Source of the DNA: Thauera sp. JM12B12
Lineage (GTDB): Bacteria; Pseudomonadota; Gammaproteobacteria; Burkholderiales; Rhodocyclaceae
DNA: 64,000 bases
Assembly (NCBI RefSeq): GCF_039614725.1
Contig: NZ_CP154859.1
Span: forward strand, 2,976,001 to 3,040,000
Direction of reading: 5' to 3'
Shown here: in pieces, positions 42,683 through 56,351 of the stretch
Position numbering within the stretch: the stretch's first letter is position 1
Layout of the letters: every line of letters begins with the position of its first letter
The notes under the pieces: model-generated
Told to the model about the DNA's origin: nothing
Database searches by the model: none
The model's input: the letters and a program-made list of their open reading frames with translations, nothing else
Position numbers and translations under genes: made by a program

Positions 42683-42710
42683 ATTATAGACACCCAAAAA
42701 ACAACGTCAA
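42683..42710 (-). promoter_or_regulatory. rrn promoter P1 with A/T-rich upstream element
   Basis: Minus strand TTGACG (42705-42710), 16-base spacer, TATAAT (42683-42688). A run of TTGTTGTTTTTTGTTG upstream could be an UP element, and GCGC-rich sequence follows the -10 as in stringently controlled rrn promoters. The remaining sequence between the promoters holds no gene. Confidence 0.82.
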
Positions 42711-42873
42711 CAACAAAAAACAACAAAGATACTTATGCAGACATTCGCCCATGAAAGCAAGGCCGAAGCACCGAACGCTCTATCACACCCCTCTCTCGAA
42801 GCCACCCGAATCATCCACGGTGGTCATTTCGGCGGTTGCGATGGACAGGACCGCGATGTTATCGTCCGCGCGA

Positions 42874-43086
42874 CACGCGGGAGAGAACTCCACTCGGAGT
42901 CGCCGAAGGCGCAACCCCCGGAACCGCTCAGGCAAAAGGACCGCGTGCGCAGCAAGAGTCTGGAGAGCGGTACGGGCGCAAGGCGCCGGCGTACCCACCG
43001 AAGGGGCACCTCGCAATCATCCATAGCTCCTATATATATGGGCGGCGGGTGAAGGCGAAAAAATCTCTCAGGTAAAAGGACAGATG
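42874..43086 (+). ncRNA. tandem glycine riboswitch
   Basis: Two glycine aptamers in series. Aptamer 1 (42874-42948) has P1 ACGCGG/CCGCGT, GGGAGAG, GCCGAAGGCGCAA and CTCAGGCAAAAGGAC. Aptamer 2 (about 42956-43086) has TGGAGAG, ACCGAAGGGGCA, a long extra arm containing CTATATATATGGG, then CTCTCAGGTAAAAGGACAG; its P1 is GTCTG/CAGAT. The short linker between them is typical. It precedes the glycine cleavage operon and should switch it on when glycine is plentiful. Aptamer 2 has GGTAAAAGG where GGCAAAAGG is usual. Confidence 0.95.
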
Positions 43087-43124
43087 GGGCGAGTGCGACG
43101 ACGAGTCGTGCCGCCCCTTTTTTG
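43086..43124 (+). terminator. riboswitch expression platform (intrinsic terminator)
   Basis: GGGGCG pairs with CGCCCC, with GACGAC/GTCGT inside, followed by TTTTTTG. It starts where P1 of aptamer 2 ends, so glycine-stabilised P1 could impair this stem and let transcription read into gcvT. Confidence 0.82.
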
Positions 43125-43149
43125 TCCACCCTGACGGAGCGCCTTCGCG

Positions 43150-44241
<1,092 letters not shown>

Positions 44242-44364
44242 CCGGAACCACCGGGGCGACGAAACCCCTGCCTGCGCGCCACCCGCGCTGGACGGCATGA
44301 AGCTTTAATCAACAAGTACCCATATTCGCAACGCAGAAGTCCCCTTTCCCGACCGGAGAACACC

Positions 44365-44751
44365 ATGAGCAAGGTCCCCAGCACTCTCAAGTACACCAAG
44401 TCGCACGAATGGATCCGCGTCGAGGACGACGGCACGCTGACCATCGGCGTCACCGATCACGCCCAGGAGGCCCTGGGTGACATCGTCTTCCTCGAGTTGC
44501 CGGAAGCCGGCCGCGCGCTGTCCGCCGGCGAAGCCTGCGCAGTGATCGAGTCGGTCAAGGCGGCCTCCGACATCTACGCGCCGGTGGCCGGTGAAGTGCT
44601 CGGCAACAACCAGGATGCGATCGACGCGCCCGAGAGCATCAACGCCGACGCCTACGCCAACTGGCTGTTCAAGCTCAAGCCGGCCAACGCCGCCGACGTC
44701 GCTGCCTTGATGGATGCCGCGGCCTACGAAGCGGAAATCGCCCAGGCCTGA
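44365..44751 (+). CDS. gcvH: glycine cleavage H protein
   Basis: A 128-residue lipoyl carrier. The lipoylated Lys is in [15 protein letters not shown], and the family start [15 protein letters not shown] is present. It shuttles intermediates between the P, T and L proteins. CCGGAG precedes the ATG by seven bases. gcvP follows after two bases, so the two are cotranslated. Confidence 0.98.
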   Translation: MSKVPSTLKYTKSHEWIRVEDDGTLTIGVTDHAQEALGDIVFLELPEAGRALSAGEACAVIESVKAASDIYAPVAGEVLGNNQDAIDAPESINADAYANWLFKLKPANAADVAALMDAAAYEAEIAQA

Positions 44752-44753
44752 CC

Positions 44754-47648
<2,895 letters not shown>

Positions 47649-47697
47649 GGCGACCGCAGGGTCTGCGCGCTGGTAGAATCCGGCCGCCCGGTAGAGA

Positions 47698-47724
47698 GCC
47701 ACGCCCTCGGGCGTGGCTTTTTTT
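47698..47724 (+). terminator. terminator of the gcvTHP operon
   Basis: GCCACGCCC-TC-GGGCGTGGC followed by seven T: a compact strong intrinsic terminator 50 bases after gcvP. Confidence 0.95.
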
Positions 47725-47824
47725 CGCACCCGGCCGGCGCACGCGCGGCCGGGCATTCCGCCCCGAACCCAGCCCGAGCCGCTGACCGCACGCCCCGACC
47801 CCCGCTCCGACGGAACCGACCAAG

Positions 47825-49447
47825 GTGATCATTTCCCCTCGCACCGACCGCAAGGCCCTCTGGCTCACGCTGCTGCTCACCAGCCTCGGCGCACTCCTGC
47901 TGCTGTCCGCGATCCTGTGGTCGCGCACCCGCCCGATCGAGATGCACGACCTGCATCTGGCCGAGGGCGAGAAACTGAAGTGCGTGTCCTACGCGCCCTT
48001 CCACCGCCCTGGACAGACGCCGCTCGACATCGACGCCCACATCGGGCGCGAACAGATCGCCGCCGATCTCGCCGCGCTGGCGAAGATCACCGAATGCGTC
48101 CGCCTGTACTCGGTCGCGCAGGGCCTGGACCAGGTGCCCGAGCTCGCGCGCCCGCTCGGCATGAAGGTCTTGCTTGGCGCCTGGATCGGCTATGAAAAGG
48201 CGCGCAACGCGCGCGAACTCGAGCATGCAATCGCACTGGCCAACGCCAACACCGACGTCGTGCACGCACTGATCGTGGGTAACGAGGTGCTGCTGCGCCG
48301 CGAGCGCACCGAAGACGAGATGCGAGTGCTCATCCGTCATGCCAAGGCGAACGCGAAGGTCCCGGTCACCTACGCCGATGTGTGGGAGTTCTGGACCCGC
48401 CACGACAGCCTCGCCGCCGAGGTGGATTTCGTGACCGTGCATATCCTGCCCTTCTGGGAGGACGAGCCGGTCGACATCGCGCTCGCCCTCGAGCACGTCG
48501 CCGACACCCGCAAGCACGTTGGCCAGCACTTCGCCGGCAAGCACGTCCTGATCGGCGAGACGGGCTGGCCCAGCGCCGGTCGCCAGCGCGAGGAATCCAA
48601 GCCCTCGCGCGTCAACCAGGCCCGCTATGTGCGCGAGTTCGTCCATCGCGCCCACGCCGAGGGCTGGGACTACAACCTCATCGAAGCAATCGACCAACCC
48701 TGGAAACGCAAGCTCGAGGGCACGGTCGGCGGCTATTGGGGCATGCTCGATGCAGACAGTCTGACACCCAAGTTCCCTCTTTCCGGACCGGTCGCCGAGC
48801 GCGACAGCCTGTTCGGCCCCATCGGTGGCGCAGCGCTCGGAGGGCTGCTCGCCCTGCTCCTCGCCACGACCGGCCGACGTACCCACTGCCTGCGGGTGAG
48901 CGCGATCACGGCCGCCGGTGCGCTCGGCGGCGTGGTGGCGGTGCTGCACTGGGAGCACGCCCACATTGCCTATCGCAACGCGCTCGAATGGAGCGTGCTC
49001 GGTGGCGTCGGCGCTCTGGCCGGACTGTTGCCGCTGGTGCTCGCGCGCTGGTATGGCGAGCCGGTGCCGGCCACCCACGCGGCCGGACGGATACTGTGGC
49101 GGACCGACCGCTTGCGCTCCAAGGCGGCGTCGATCGGCATGCTGCGCGGCCTGCTGCTGTTTGCCGCCGCAGTGGCCGCGCTACTGCTCTGGGTCGACCC
49201 GCGCTACCGCGACTTCCCGACCCTGCTCTACCTGACGCCCGCCGTCGTGTTCGGCGTCATCGGGTGGTGGCGCACCGGCACCACGCTTCAGGAACGCACG
49301 CTGGCGCTGGTGATCGTCGTCGGCGTCGTCGCGCGCTGGTCATCCGAGCCGGCCAACCCGCAGGCCATCGGCTGGCTGCTCGCCGGGCTCGCGCTCGCCC
49401 TGCCCGTGCTCGCCGTGCGTACCCACGAGGACGAGAAGCGCCAGTAG
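47825..49447 (+). CDS. membrane GH17-type glucan enzyme, NdvC-like
   Basis: A 540-residue inner-membrane protein. One N-terminal helix (12-32) leads to a periplasmic glycoside hydrolase family 17 domain (about 50-310) with acid/base Glu in VGNEVLL (near 154) and nucleophile Glu in IGETGWPS (near 245), then six or seven C-terminal helices. Size and layout match NdvC of Bradyrhizobium, needed for the beta-1,6 links of cyclic beta-1,3/1,6-glucan. The start is GTG, the only start after the upstream stop that keeps the helix. The 3' end overlaps a convergent small gene by 108 bases. An NdvB-like synthase gene lies downstream. Confidence 0.82.
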   Translation: MIISPRTDRKALWLTLLLTSLGALLLLSAILWSRTRPIEMHDLHLAEGEKLKCVSYAPFHRPGQTPLDIDAHIGREQIAADLAALAKITECVRLYSVAQGLDQVPELARPLGMKVLLGAWIGYEKARNARELEHAIALANANTDVVHALIVGNEVLLRRERTEDEMRVLIRHAKANAKVPVTYADVWEFWTRHDSLAAEVDFVTVHILPFWEDEPVDIALALEHVADTRKHVGQHFAGKHVLIGETGWPSAGRQREESKPSRVNQARYVREFVHRAHAEGWDYNLIEAIDQPWKRKLEGTVGGYWGMLDADSLTPKFPLSGPVAERDSLFGPIGGAALGGLLALLLATTGRRTHCLRVSAITAAGALGGVVAVLHWEHAHIAYRNALEWSVLGGVGALAGLLPLVLARWYGEPVPATHAAGRILWRTDRLRSKAASIGMLRGLLLFAAAVAALLLWVDPRYRDFPTLLYLTPAVVFGVIGWWRTGTTLQERTLALVIVVGVVARWSSEPANPQAIGWLLAGLALALPVLAVRTHEDEKRQ

Positions 49448-49774
49448 CGCACCAATCGCGGCCGGGTCGTAGCTGTACAGCACAAGGCCCGCAACCCCGG
49501 CGAGCCAGCCTGCCCACGCGAGCCTGCGACATGACAGGACGAAGCCGAGCACACCCGCGATCAGGCTCGCCCACCCCAGGCGCTGATCGAGAAAGGACTG
49601 CACGAGCACGGTCTTGAACGCGCAGGCGGCTGCCGGCGCGCCAGCCAGGCTACAGTCGCGCGGCAACAGTCCGGCCTCGAGCAAGCCGTGTCGCAGCCAC
49701 AGCGTCACGGCAGCGACGACGAGGCCGGCGATGACGGGAGCCGCAGTATCATGTTTCGACAAATTAGTTCGCAT
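49340..49774 (-). CDS. small multi-helix membrane protein, hypothetical
   Basis: A 144-residue protein with four hydrophobic helices (VIAGLVVAAVTLWL; WASLIAGVLGFVLSC; WAGWLAGVAGLVLY; IGALLALLVLVG) and a pair of cysteines in the first loop (DCSLAGAPAAACAF), a pattern suggesting a periplasmic disulfide. AGGAG lies twelve bases before the ATG at 49774. It is convergent with, and overlaps, the NdvC-like gene; the overlapping tail is hydrophilic. No family is recognised, but coding bias and topology support a real gene. It sits between two glucan genes. Confidence 0.65.
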   Translation of the reverse strand: MRTNLSKHDTAAPVIAGLVVAAVTLWLRHGLLEAGLLPRDCSLAGAPAAACAFKTVLVQSFLDQRLGWASLIAGVLGFVLSCRRLAWAGWLAGVAGLVLYSYDPAAIGALLALLVLVGTHGEHGQGEREPGEQPADGLRVGRLG

Positions 49775-50094
49775 GCCAGGCGGCTTCTCCTTCAAAATCA
49801 GCGAGACAGTGCAGACTCGCAAGACTGTTGCAAATTGGCACGACCTTGCGCTCGTAAGCGGCTGAAATCGTGCATAAAATGCGCCGGGTTCGAGATCGGG
49901 GACGGTGCCCGTGAACCGCGCGCATTCTGGCACAGCTCGACGCTCGAGGGCATGCCAGCATCACTGCGGCGACTCCCACCCGGGGGCCCGTCGACGTCCG
50001 CCCGCCCCCTTTTCCCGAAGCCACCCGGCACTCCTGCCCACGAGGCACCCGCAATGCTCGCGCTGTCCGACCGGCACAGCGCACTGGAAACGTA
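49775..50094. other. intergenic stretch before the NdvB-like gene
   Basis: 320 bases between divergent genes. No gene or clear terminator was seen. A TTGGCACGACCTTGC sequence on the plus strand (near 49835) resembles a sigma-54 site but its GG-to-GC spacing is nine, not ten. Confidence 0.5.
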
Positions 50095-52707
50095 ATGAAG
50101 AAAGCCGCCTCCTTTGCCGCACGCGTCGCCATCGCCATCGCCATCGCCGCCGCGGTGGCGTTCGCGCAATACTGGATCTGGCAGCAGCTCAACCGCAGCG
50201 CGGAGTTCATCGGCACCAACCAGAGCATCAAGGGCTTCGCCTACAACGGCTTCCAGCGCGAACAGAGCCCGCTCAAGGGGACCTACCCCACGCGCGCGGA
50301 GCTTGCCGCCGACCTCGATCTGCTCGGACGGCTCTCGGACGGGCTGCGCACCTACGGCGTCACCGACATGCCCGACCTTCTCGAGCTTGCCGGCGAGCGC
50401 GACATGCTGGTGACCGCCGGCGCCTGGCTTGACACCCGTCCCGACGCCAACGAACGCGAGATCGAGGCCCTGATCGACGTTGCCCGCCGCATGCGCCACG
50501 TCGAACGCGTGATGGTCGGCAACGAGGCCATCCTGCGCGGCGACCTGAGCGTCGAGGAGATGATCGGCTACCTCGACCGCGTGCGAAAGGCGATCCGCAA
50601 GCCGGTATCGACCGCCGAGCCCTGGCACGTCTGGCTGCGCTACCCCGAGCTCGCCAAGCACGTCGACTACATCACCGTCCACCTGCTGCCCTATCACGAG
50701 GGACTGCCGGTGGACAAGGCCGTCGAGTATGCCTTCCAGCGCTATGACGAGGTCGCGCGCGCCCACCCGCGCAAGAAGATCGTGGTCGGCGAAGTCGGCT
50801 GGCCCAGCCGCGGCCCAACCATCGACGCCGCGATACCCTCGCTCGACAATCAGGCGCGCTTCGTGCGCGAGTTCCTCGCCCACCCGCGCACCGCGCGCAT
50901 CGACTACTTCCTGATGGAGGCGATCGACCAGCCGTGGAAGGTGGACGTCGAAGGCTGGGCCGGTCCCTACTGGGGCATGTTCAACGCCGATCGCGAGCAG
51001 AAGTACGCGCTCGAGGGCGTCGTCGAGCGCGATCCCTACTGGTCGCAGAAGGCGAGCAACGCCGCCGCGCTGGCCTTCATCCCGATGATGCTGGTCGCCT
51101 TCTTCCTGCCTGGCTGGAGCGTCTTCGGCCGGTTCTTCCTCGCCGCGCTGATCCAGGCGTGCGTGTCGACACTGATCATCGGCATCAACGTGCCGGTCGA
51201 GTACTACCTCACCCAGCGCGACCTCATCGGCCTGGTGCTGCTGATCGGCGCCACCTGCATGACTGCGGCGGTGCTGCTGTCGCACGGCTTCGAATTCGGC
51301 GAGGTCCTGTTCAAGAAGAAATGGTCGCGCCGCTTCATGCCGCTGCCGCCGCACGCGCCTGACCAGCAGCCCTTCGTGTCGATTCACCTCGCCTGCTACA
51401 ACGAGCCGCCCGAGATGGTGATCGCCACCATCGACAGCCTGGCGCAGATGAATTACGAGAACTTCGAAGTGCTGGTGCTCGACAACAACACCCGCGACGA
51501 GGCCTTGTGGAAGCCGCTCGAGCGCCGCTGCGCCGAGCTCGGCCCGCGTTTCCGCTTCTTCCACCTCGCCAACTGGCCCGGCTTCAAGGCCGGTGCGCTC
51601 AACTACGGCCTCAAGGTCACCGATCCGCGCGCCGAGGTGGTGGGCGTGGTAGACGCCGACTACGTGGTCGATCCCGACTGGTTGGCCTGCCTGATCCCGC
51701 ACTTCGACCAGCCCGACGTCGCCGTGGTGCAGGCGCCACAGGCCCACCGCGACTGGGAGACCCAGCCCTTCAAGCGCATGTGCAACTGGGAATTCGACGG
51801 TTTCTTCCGCATCGGCATGCACCACCGCAACGAGCGTAACGCGCTGATCCAGCACGGCACCATGACCCTGGTGCGCCGGCTGGCGCTGGAAGAGGTCGGC
51901 GGCTGGTCGGAATGGTGCATCTGCGAAGACACCGAGCTCGGCCTGCGCCTGATCGAGAAGGGCTACGACACGCGCTACGTCGACCACATCCTCGGCCGCG
52001 GCCTCACCCCCTCCGGCTTCTCGGCGATCAAGAGCCAGCGCTTCCGCTGGGCCTTCGGCGCGATGCAGATCCTCAAGGCCCACCTGCCGCAGATGATCGG
52101 CCGCAGCAACCTCAACCTCGCCCAGCGCTACCACTTCCTCACCGGCTGGTTCGCCTGGCTGGGCGACGCGCTGCAGCTCGTGTTCGCCTTCGGCAGCCTG
52201 TTGTGGACGCTCGGCATCCTGCTGTTCCCGAAGGCCTTCGGCCTGCCGGTGATCTCGCTCGCGCTGCCGATCTTCGGTTTCATGATCTTCAAGGCAGCAC
52301 TCGGTCCGATCCTCTACCGGCGCACCATGGACTGCCCATGGAAGGACATCCTCGGCGCCTCGATCCTGTCCGTGGGCCTGGCGCATGCGATCGCGCGCGG
52401 GGTGTTCGCCGGTCTGGTGAAGAAGAAGGGCGTGTTCGTGGTGACGCCCAAGGGCTGGCGTGGCGGCGGGGCGCTCGCCTTCTTCAACCCGATCCGCGAG
52501 GAGATCGGCCTGCTTGTCGCCCTGCTGATGGGGGCCGCGACGCTCGTCGCCCAGCGTGGCGCCGACAACCTCGAGACACAGCTCTGGGTCGGCATCCTGT
52601 GCCTGCAGTGCATTCCCTACGTCGCGGCAGTCCTGTGCCAGGTGGCCGCCTACATGCCGGAACGCAAGACCACCGCAAGCGCCGGGCCGGTCCAGGCCGG
52701 CGCCTGA
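50095..52707 (+). CDS. ndvB: beta-glucan synthase, GH17-GT2 fusion, NdvB-like
   Basis: An 870-residue inner-membrane protein. A membrane anchor (8-30) and a periplasmic GH17 domain (about 45-310; Glu in VGNEAIL and in VGEVGWPS) are followed by three or four helices, a cytoplasmic GT2 domain (about 425-670; VDADYVVD near 520, CEDTELGLR near 609, QRFRW near 647) and more helices. This matches NdvB of Bradyrhizobium and Pseudomonas, which makes beta-1,3 or beta-1,3/1,6 cyclic glucans in the periplasm (osmoadaptation, biofilm drug tolerance). GGAAA precedes the ATG by seven bases. It probably acts with the NdvC-like protein. Confidence 0.88.
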   Translation: MKKAASFAARVAIAIAIAAAVAFAQYWIWQQLNRSAEFIGTNQSIKGFAYNGFQREQSPLKGTYPTRAELAADLDLLGRLSDGLRTYGVTDMPDLLELAGERDMLVTAGAWLDTRPDANEREIEALIDVARRMRHVERVMVGNEAILRGDLSVEEMIGYLDRVRKAIRKPVSTAEPWHVWLRYPELAKHVDYITVHLLPYHEGLPVDKAVEYAFQRYDEVARAHPRKKIVVGEVGWPSRGPTIDAAIPSLDNQARFVREFLAHPRTARIDYFLMEAIDQPWKVDVEGWAGPYWGMFNADREQKYALEGVVERDPYWSQKASNAAALAFIPMMLVAFFLPGWSVFGRFFLAALIQACVSTLIIGINVPVEYYLTQRDLIGLVLLIGATCMTAAVLLSHGFEFGEVLFKKKWSRRFMPLPPHAPDQQPFVSIHLACYNEPPEMVIATIDSLAQMNYENFEVLVLDNNTRDEALWKPLERRCAELGPRFRFFHLANWPGFKAGALNYGLKVTDPRAEVVGVVDADYVVDPDWLACLIPHFDQPDVAVVQAPQAHRDWETQPFKRMCNWEFDGFFRIGMHHRNERNALIQHGTMTLVRRLALEEVGGWSEWCICEDTELGLRLIEKGYDTRYVDHILGRGLTPSGFSAIKSQRFRWAFGAMQILKAHLPQMIGRSNLNLAQRYHFLTGWFAWLGDALQLVFAFGSLLWTLGILLFPKAFGLPVISLALPIFGFMIFKAALGPILYRRTMDCPWKDILGASILSVGLAHAIARGVFAGLVKKKGVFVVTPKGWRGGGALAFFNPIREEIGLLVALLMGAATLVAQRGADNLETQLWVGILCLQCIPYVAAVLCQVAAYMPERKTTASAGPVQAGA

Positions 52708-52746
52708 GCGAAAAGGCGCGACGCTGCGCCGAGGCGAACCCGGCGC

Positions 52747-54093
52747 TCAATGAAGGGCCAGCGCGATCGCCGCCGCGGCGATCAGCGCCGGGTAGATCAA
52801 CACCGTCACGCGCAGGCCGGCGACGATCATCACGCGTTGCGGCACCTGGCCGCTGCCGAACACGATCGCGTTGGGCGGCGTCGCCACCGGCAGCATGAAG
52901 GCGCACGAGGCACCCACTGCCACCAGCACGGCCAGCGGCACGCTGTCCACATGCGGCGCAAGACCGAGGAACAGCGGAATCAGCAAGGCGGCGCTTGCCG
53001 TATTGCTGGTGAGCTCGGTCAGCAGCAGCGCGAACAGCACCATGAGCGCGACACAGGCGAGCACCGGCAGCTGTGCGAGCGGGCCACCGAGCTGCGCCGC
53101 CAGCCAGGCCGCGGCGCCGCTGTCGGCGAGCGCCTTGCTGAGCGTGAGGCCGCCGCCGAACAACAGCAGCACGCCCCACTCCGTGTTGCGCTCGACATCC
53201 TGCCAGCTCGTCAGCCGGAGCGCGTGCAGGAGCACCAGTGCCAGCATCGCCACCGCCGCATCGTAGCCCCGCGTCAACCCCAGGCGGTCGGCAAGCACGC
53301 CACCGAGGATCCACAACATCACGGTGAATCCGAACAGCGCGAGCATCCGCTTCTGCGCTGCGGTCCATCCCGCGGGCGCGACCGGCGCGACGAACTCGAG
53401 ATCGAGCCGCGGCTTCAGGCACCAGCGCAGTCCGGCGTCCATCAAGGGCATCAGGACCAGCACGAGCGGCAACCCCCAGAGCAGCCAGCCCGCGAAGTTC
53501 AAGCCCACCTGCGCCGCGGCGATCGCATTCGGCGGGCTGCCGACCAGAGTGCCGACGCCCCCGATGTTGGCCGAAAAAGCCACGCCGAGCAGGACGTACA
53601 TCGCCGTGCGGCGGTCGTCTTCGAGCTTGAGCGGCGCCAGCAGGCCGAGCGCGAGCGGCAGCATCATCGCCGCCGTTGCGGTGTTGCTGATCCACATCGA
53701 CAGGAATGCGGTCAGCCAGAACAGCCAGCGCACCGCACGCCCGAAGTCCGCGCCCGCCTGGCGCATCACCCACGCGGCCAGCCAGCGGTCGAGCCCCTGG
53801 CGCTGCAGTCCGGCGGCGAGGGCGAAACCGCCCAGAAACAGGAAGATCACCGGGTCGGCGAACTGCAGCAGGGCCTCGTCGAAATCCAGCACGCCGCCCA
53901 GCGCCGCCAGCAGCGGCACCAGCAGCGCGGTGACGCTGACGTGCAGCGCCTCGGTGACCCAGAGCCAGGCGATGGTGGCCATGAGCGCCAGTGCGGCGGC
54001 AGTGCGCCCGAACGTCTCGCCGAACGCTGCCTCCAGTCCGTGCGCGAGGCCAAGGAACAGCGCGGCGGCGATGATCAGGTTGAGCGTGCGCAA
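52747..54093 (-). CDS. DASS-family sodium/anion symporter
   Basis: A 448-residue permease of the SLC13/DASS group with about twelve helices and the paired SNT motifs of the substrate sites (ISNTATAAMMLPLALGL near 130; LTSNTASAALLIPL near 355). Members carry dicarboxylates, sulfate or other anions with sodium. The substrate is not clear. The start is a TTG with AGGGGG upstream. It is convergent with ndvB, 39 bases apart, and no terminator is seen between them. Confidence 0.86.
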   Translation of the reverse strand: MRTLNLIIAAALFLGLAHGLEAAFGETFGRTAAALALMATIAWLWVTEALHVSVTALLVPLLAALGGVLDFDEALLQFADPVIFLFLGGFALAAGLQRQGLDRWLAAWVMRQAGADFGRAVRWLFWLTAFLSMWISNTATAAMMLPLALGLLAPLKLEDDRRTAMYVLLGVAFSANIGGVGTLVGSPPNAIAAAQVGLNFAGWLLWGLPLVLVLMPLMDAGLRWCLKPRLDLEFVAPVAPAGWTAAQKRMLALFGFTVMLWILGGVLADRLGLTRGYDAAVAMLALVLLHALRLTSWQDVERNTEWGVLLLFGGGLTLSKALADSGAAAWLAAQLGGPLAQLPVLACVALMVLFALLLTELTSNTASAALLIPLFLGLAPHVDSVPLAVLVAVGASCAFMLPVATPPNAIVFGSGQVPQRVMIVAGLRVTVLIYPALIAAAAIALALH

Positions 54094-54192
54094 GATCTAC
54101 CCCCTCCCCCGCTCACGCCCGCAACGGGGCAAGCGCATCCCTGCCCTCGTGGCACATGAGCGGGGGCACGCCGCGTCCCCGGCGACCGCGCC

Positions 54193-55449
54193 TCACCCCA
54201 CCCACTCAGGAAGGCAGCGCGCAACCCGTGGCAGCGCGAAGGGCCGGTAGTCGGGCAGGCCACCAAGCGTGGGCTGGACAAACTCGCCCTCGATCAGCGG
54301 GCGGATGTAGTCGCAGGCCGCCGCAGTCACGTGCAGCCCGTCCGGCGCGACGAAGCCTGCGGGCAGCGCGCGCTCCAGATTGGCGATCGGCGCCGTCTCG
54401 ATCGGCCTCAGGTCCCAGCGATACGGCGCGTCCTGCAGGCGGCGGATCGCGGCCATCGTGCCGCCACGCCCCTGCAGGGCCAGTTCGACCGCCGCGCGCC
54501 CGACCGCAATCGCCTGCTCGCGATCGACCGCCGACAGCCAGTGACCGCCCGCGCGCTGCATGTAGTCGGGGATCGCCCAGTGGTGCTTGTAGCCGAGACG
54601 CTCGTGGATGATGCGTGCGATCGCGGAGCCCGCGCCGCCCAGCTGCACGTAGCCGCGCGGATCACGCGACTTCTCCATGATCAGCCCGCCATCGGCCCTG
54701 CGGATGCCCTCGGATACGGTGATCGCGCAGTAGCCGAGACGCTCGGTGACCGCCTGCACGCGGGCGAGGAAGGCCTCCTCGTCGAAGGCGACCTCTGGCA
54801 CCAGGACGATGTGCGGCGGGCGCTCGGGATCGCCGCCGGCCGCCAGCGCGGTTGCCGCAGCCAGCCAGCCGGTGTTGCGGCCCATGACCTCCATCACGAA
54901 CACGCTGCCGCGGGCGCCGACCATCGACGCGATGTCCAGCCCGGCCTCGAGCATCGAGGTGGCGAGATACTTCGCCGCCGAGCCGAAGCCCGGACAGCAG
55001 TCGGTACCCTCGATGTCGTTGTCCACCGTCTTGGGCACGCCGATGCACTGCAGGGGATGGCCGCGCCGGCGCGCCTCGGCCTGCAGCCGCGCCACGGCAT
55101 CCATCGAGCCGTTGCCGCCGTTGTAGAGCAGCCAGCCGATGCGATGGGCCTCGAACACGGCGAACAGGCGGTCCATCACCGCCCCGCCCTCCTCGCGCGG
55201 CAGGTCGAAGCGGCAGGAACCGAACGCGCCGCCCGGCGTACGCGCGAGTCGCGCCAGCGCTTCTGCATCGAGCGTGCCGGTATCGATGAGGTCCTCGCGC
55301 AGGATGCCGGCAATGCCGCGGTGCGCCGCGAGCACGCGCCCGATGCGTCCCGGGTGCGCACGTGCGGCGTCGATCACCGCCGCAGCGGTGGCGTTGATGA
55401 CCGCGGTGACGCCGCCCGAATGCGCGTAGAGCAAGGTATCGAAGGACAT
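54193..55449 (-). CDS. pfp: 6-phosphofructokinase, PPi-dependent type
   Basis: A 418-residue PFK of the long group that includes PPi-dependent enzymes. The start at 55449 (AGGAG nine bases before) gives the usual AHSGGVTAVINA N-terminus. The donor-site loops are unusual: GGNGS at 111-115, where PPi enzymes have GGGDS or GGDDS, and PKTVDND at 139-145, whose Lys is typical of PPi enzymes. The phosphoryl donor is therefore uncertain. It follows adk after 161 bases containing a terminator-like stem. It works in glycolysis or, if PPi-dependent, in both directions. Confidence 0.87.
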   Translation of the reverse strand: MSFDTLLYAHSGGVTAVINATAAAVIDAARAHPGRIGRVLAAHRGIAGILREDLIDTGTLDAEALARLARTPGGAFGSCRFDLPREEGGAVMDRLFAVFEAHRIGWLLYNGGNGSMDAVARLQAEARRRGHPLQCIGVPKTVDNDIEGTDCCPGFGSAAKYLATSMLEAGLDIASMVGARGSVFVMEVMGRNTGWLAAATALAAGGDPERPPHIVLVPEVAFDEEAFLARVQAVTERLGYCAITVSEGIRRADGGLIMEKSRDPRGYVQLGGAGSAIARIIHERLGYKHHWAIPDYMQRAGGHWLSAVDREQAIAVGRAAVELALQGRGGTMAAIRRLQDAPYRWDLRPIETAPIANLERALPAGFVAPDGLHVTAAACDYIRPLIEGEFVQPTLGGLPDYRPFALPRVARCLPEWVG

Positions 55450-55514
55450 CGGCGGGCTCCTGACGGGACGACTGGAGGCATGGAGCGCAGCGGACCGCGC
55501 CAGCTCATGCAGTG

Positions 55515-55562
55515 CAACAAAAACAAACGCGGCCGTTCCCGAAGGGGGATACGGCCGCGCCG
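55515..55562 (-). terminator. terminator after adk
   Basis: On the minus strand GCGGCCGTAT-CCCCCTTCGGG-AACGGCCGC is followed by GTTTGTTTTTGTT. It would stop the adk transcript before the phosphofructokinase gene. Confidence 0.8.
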
Positions 55563-55610
55563 GATGGGGCCCGGCGTGTGCTGAGACCGCCGGGCACCGC
55601 CTTGTGATGC

Positions 55611-56351
<741 letters not shown>

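Noticed and set aside
49830..49850. TTGGCACGACCTTGC as a sigma-54 promoter before the NdvB-like gene
   Set aside because: The spacing between GG and GC is nine bases; sigma-54 promoters need ten.
49798..52386. 862-codon minus-strand frame opposite the NdvB-like gene
   Set aside because: Antisense shadow; composition typical of reversed GC-rich coding sequence.
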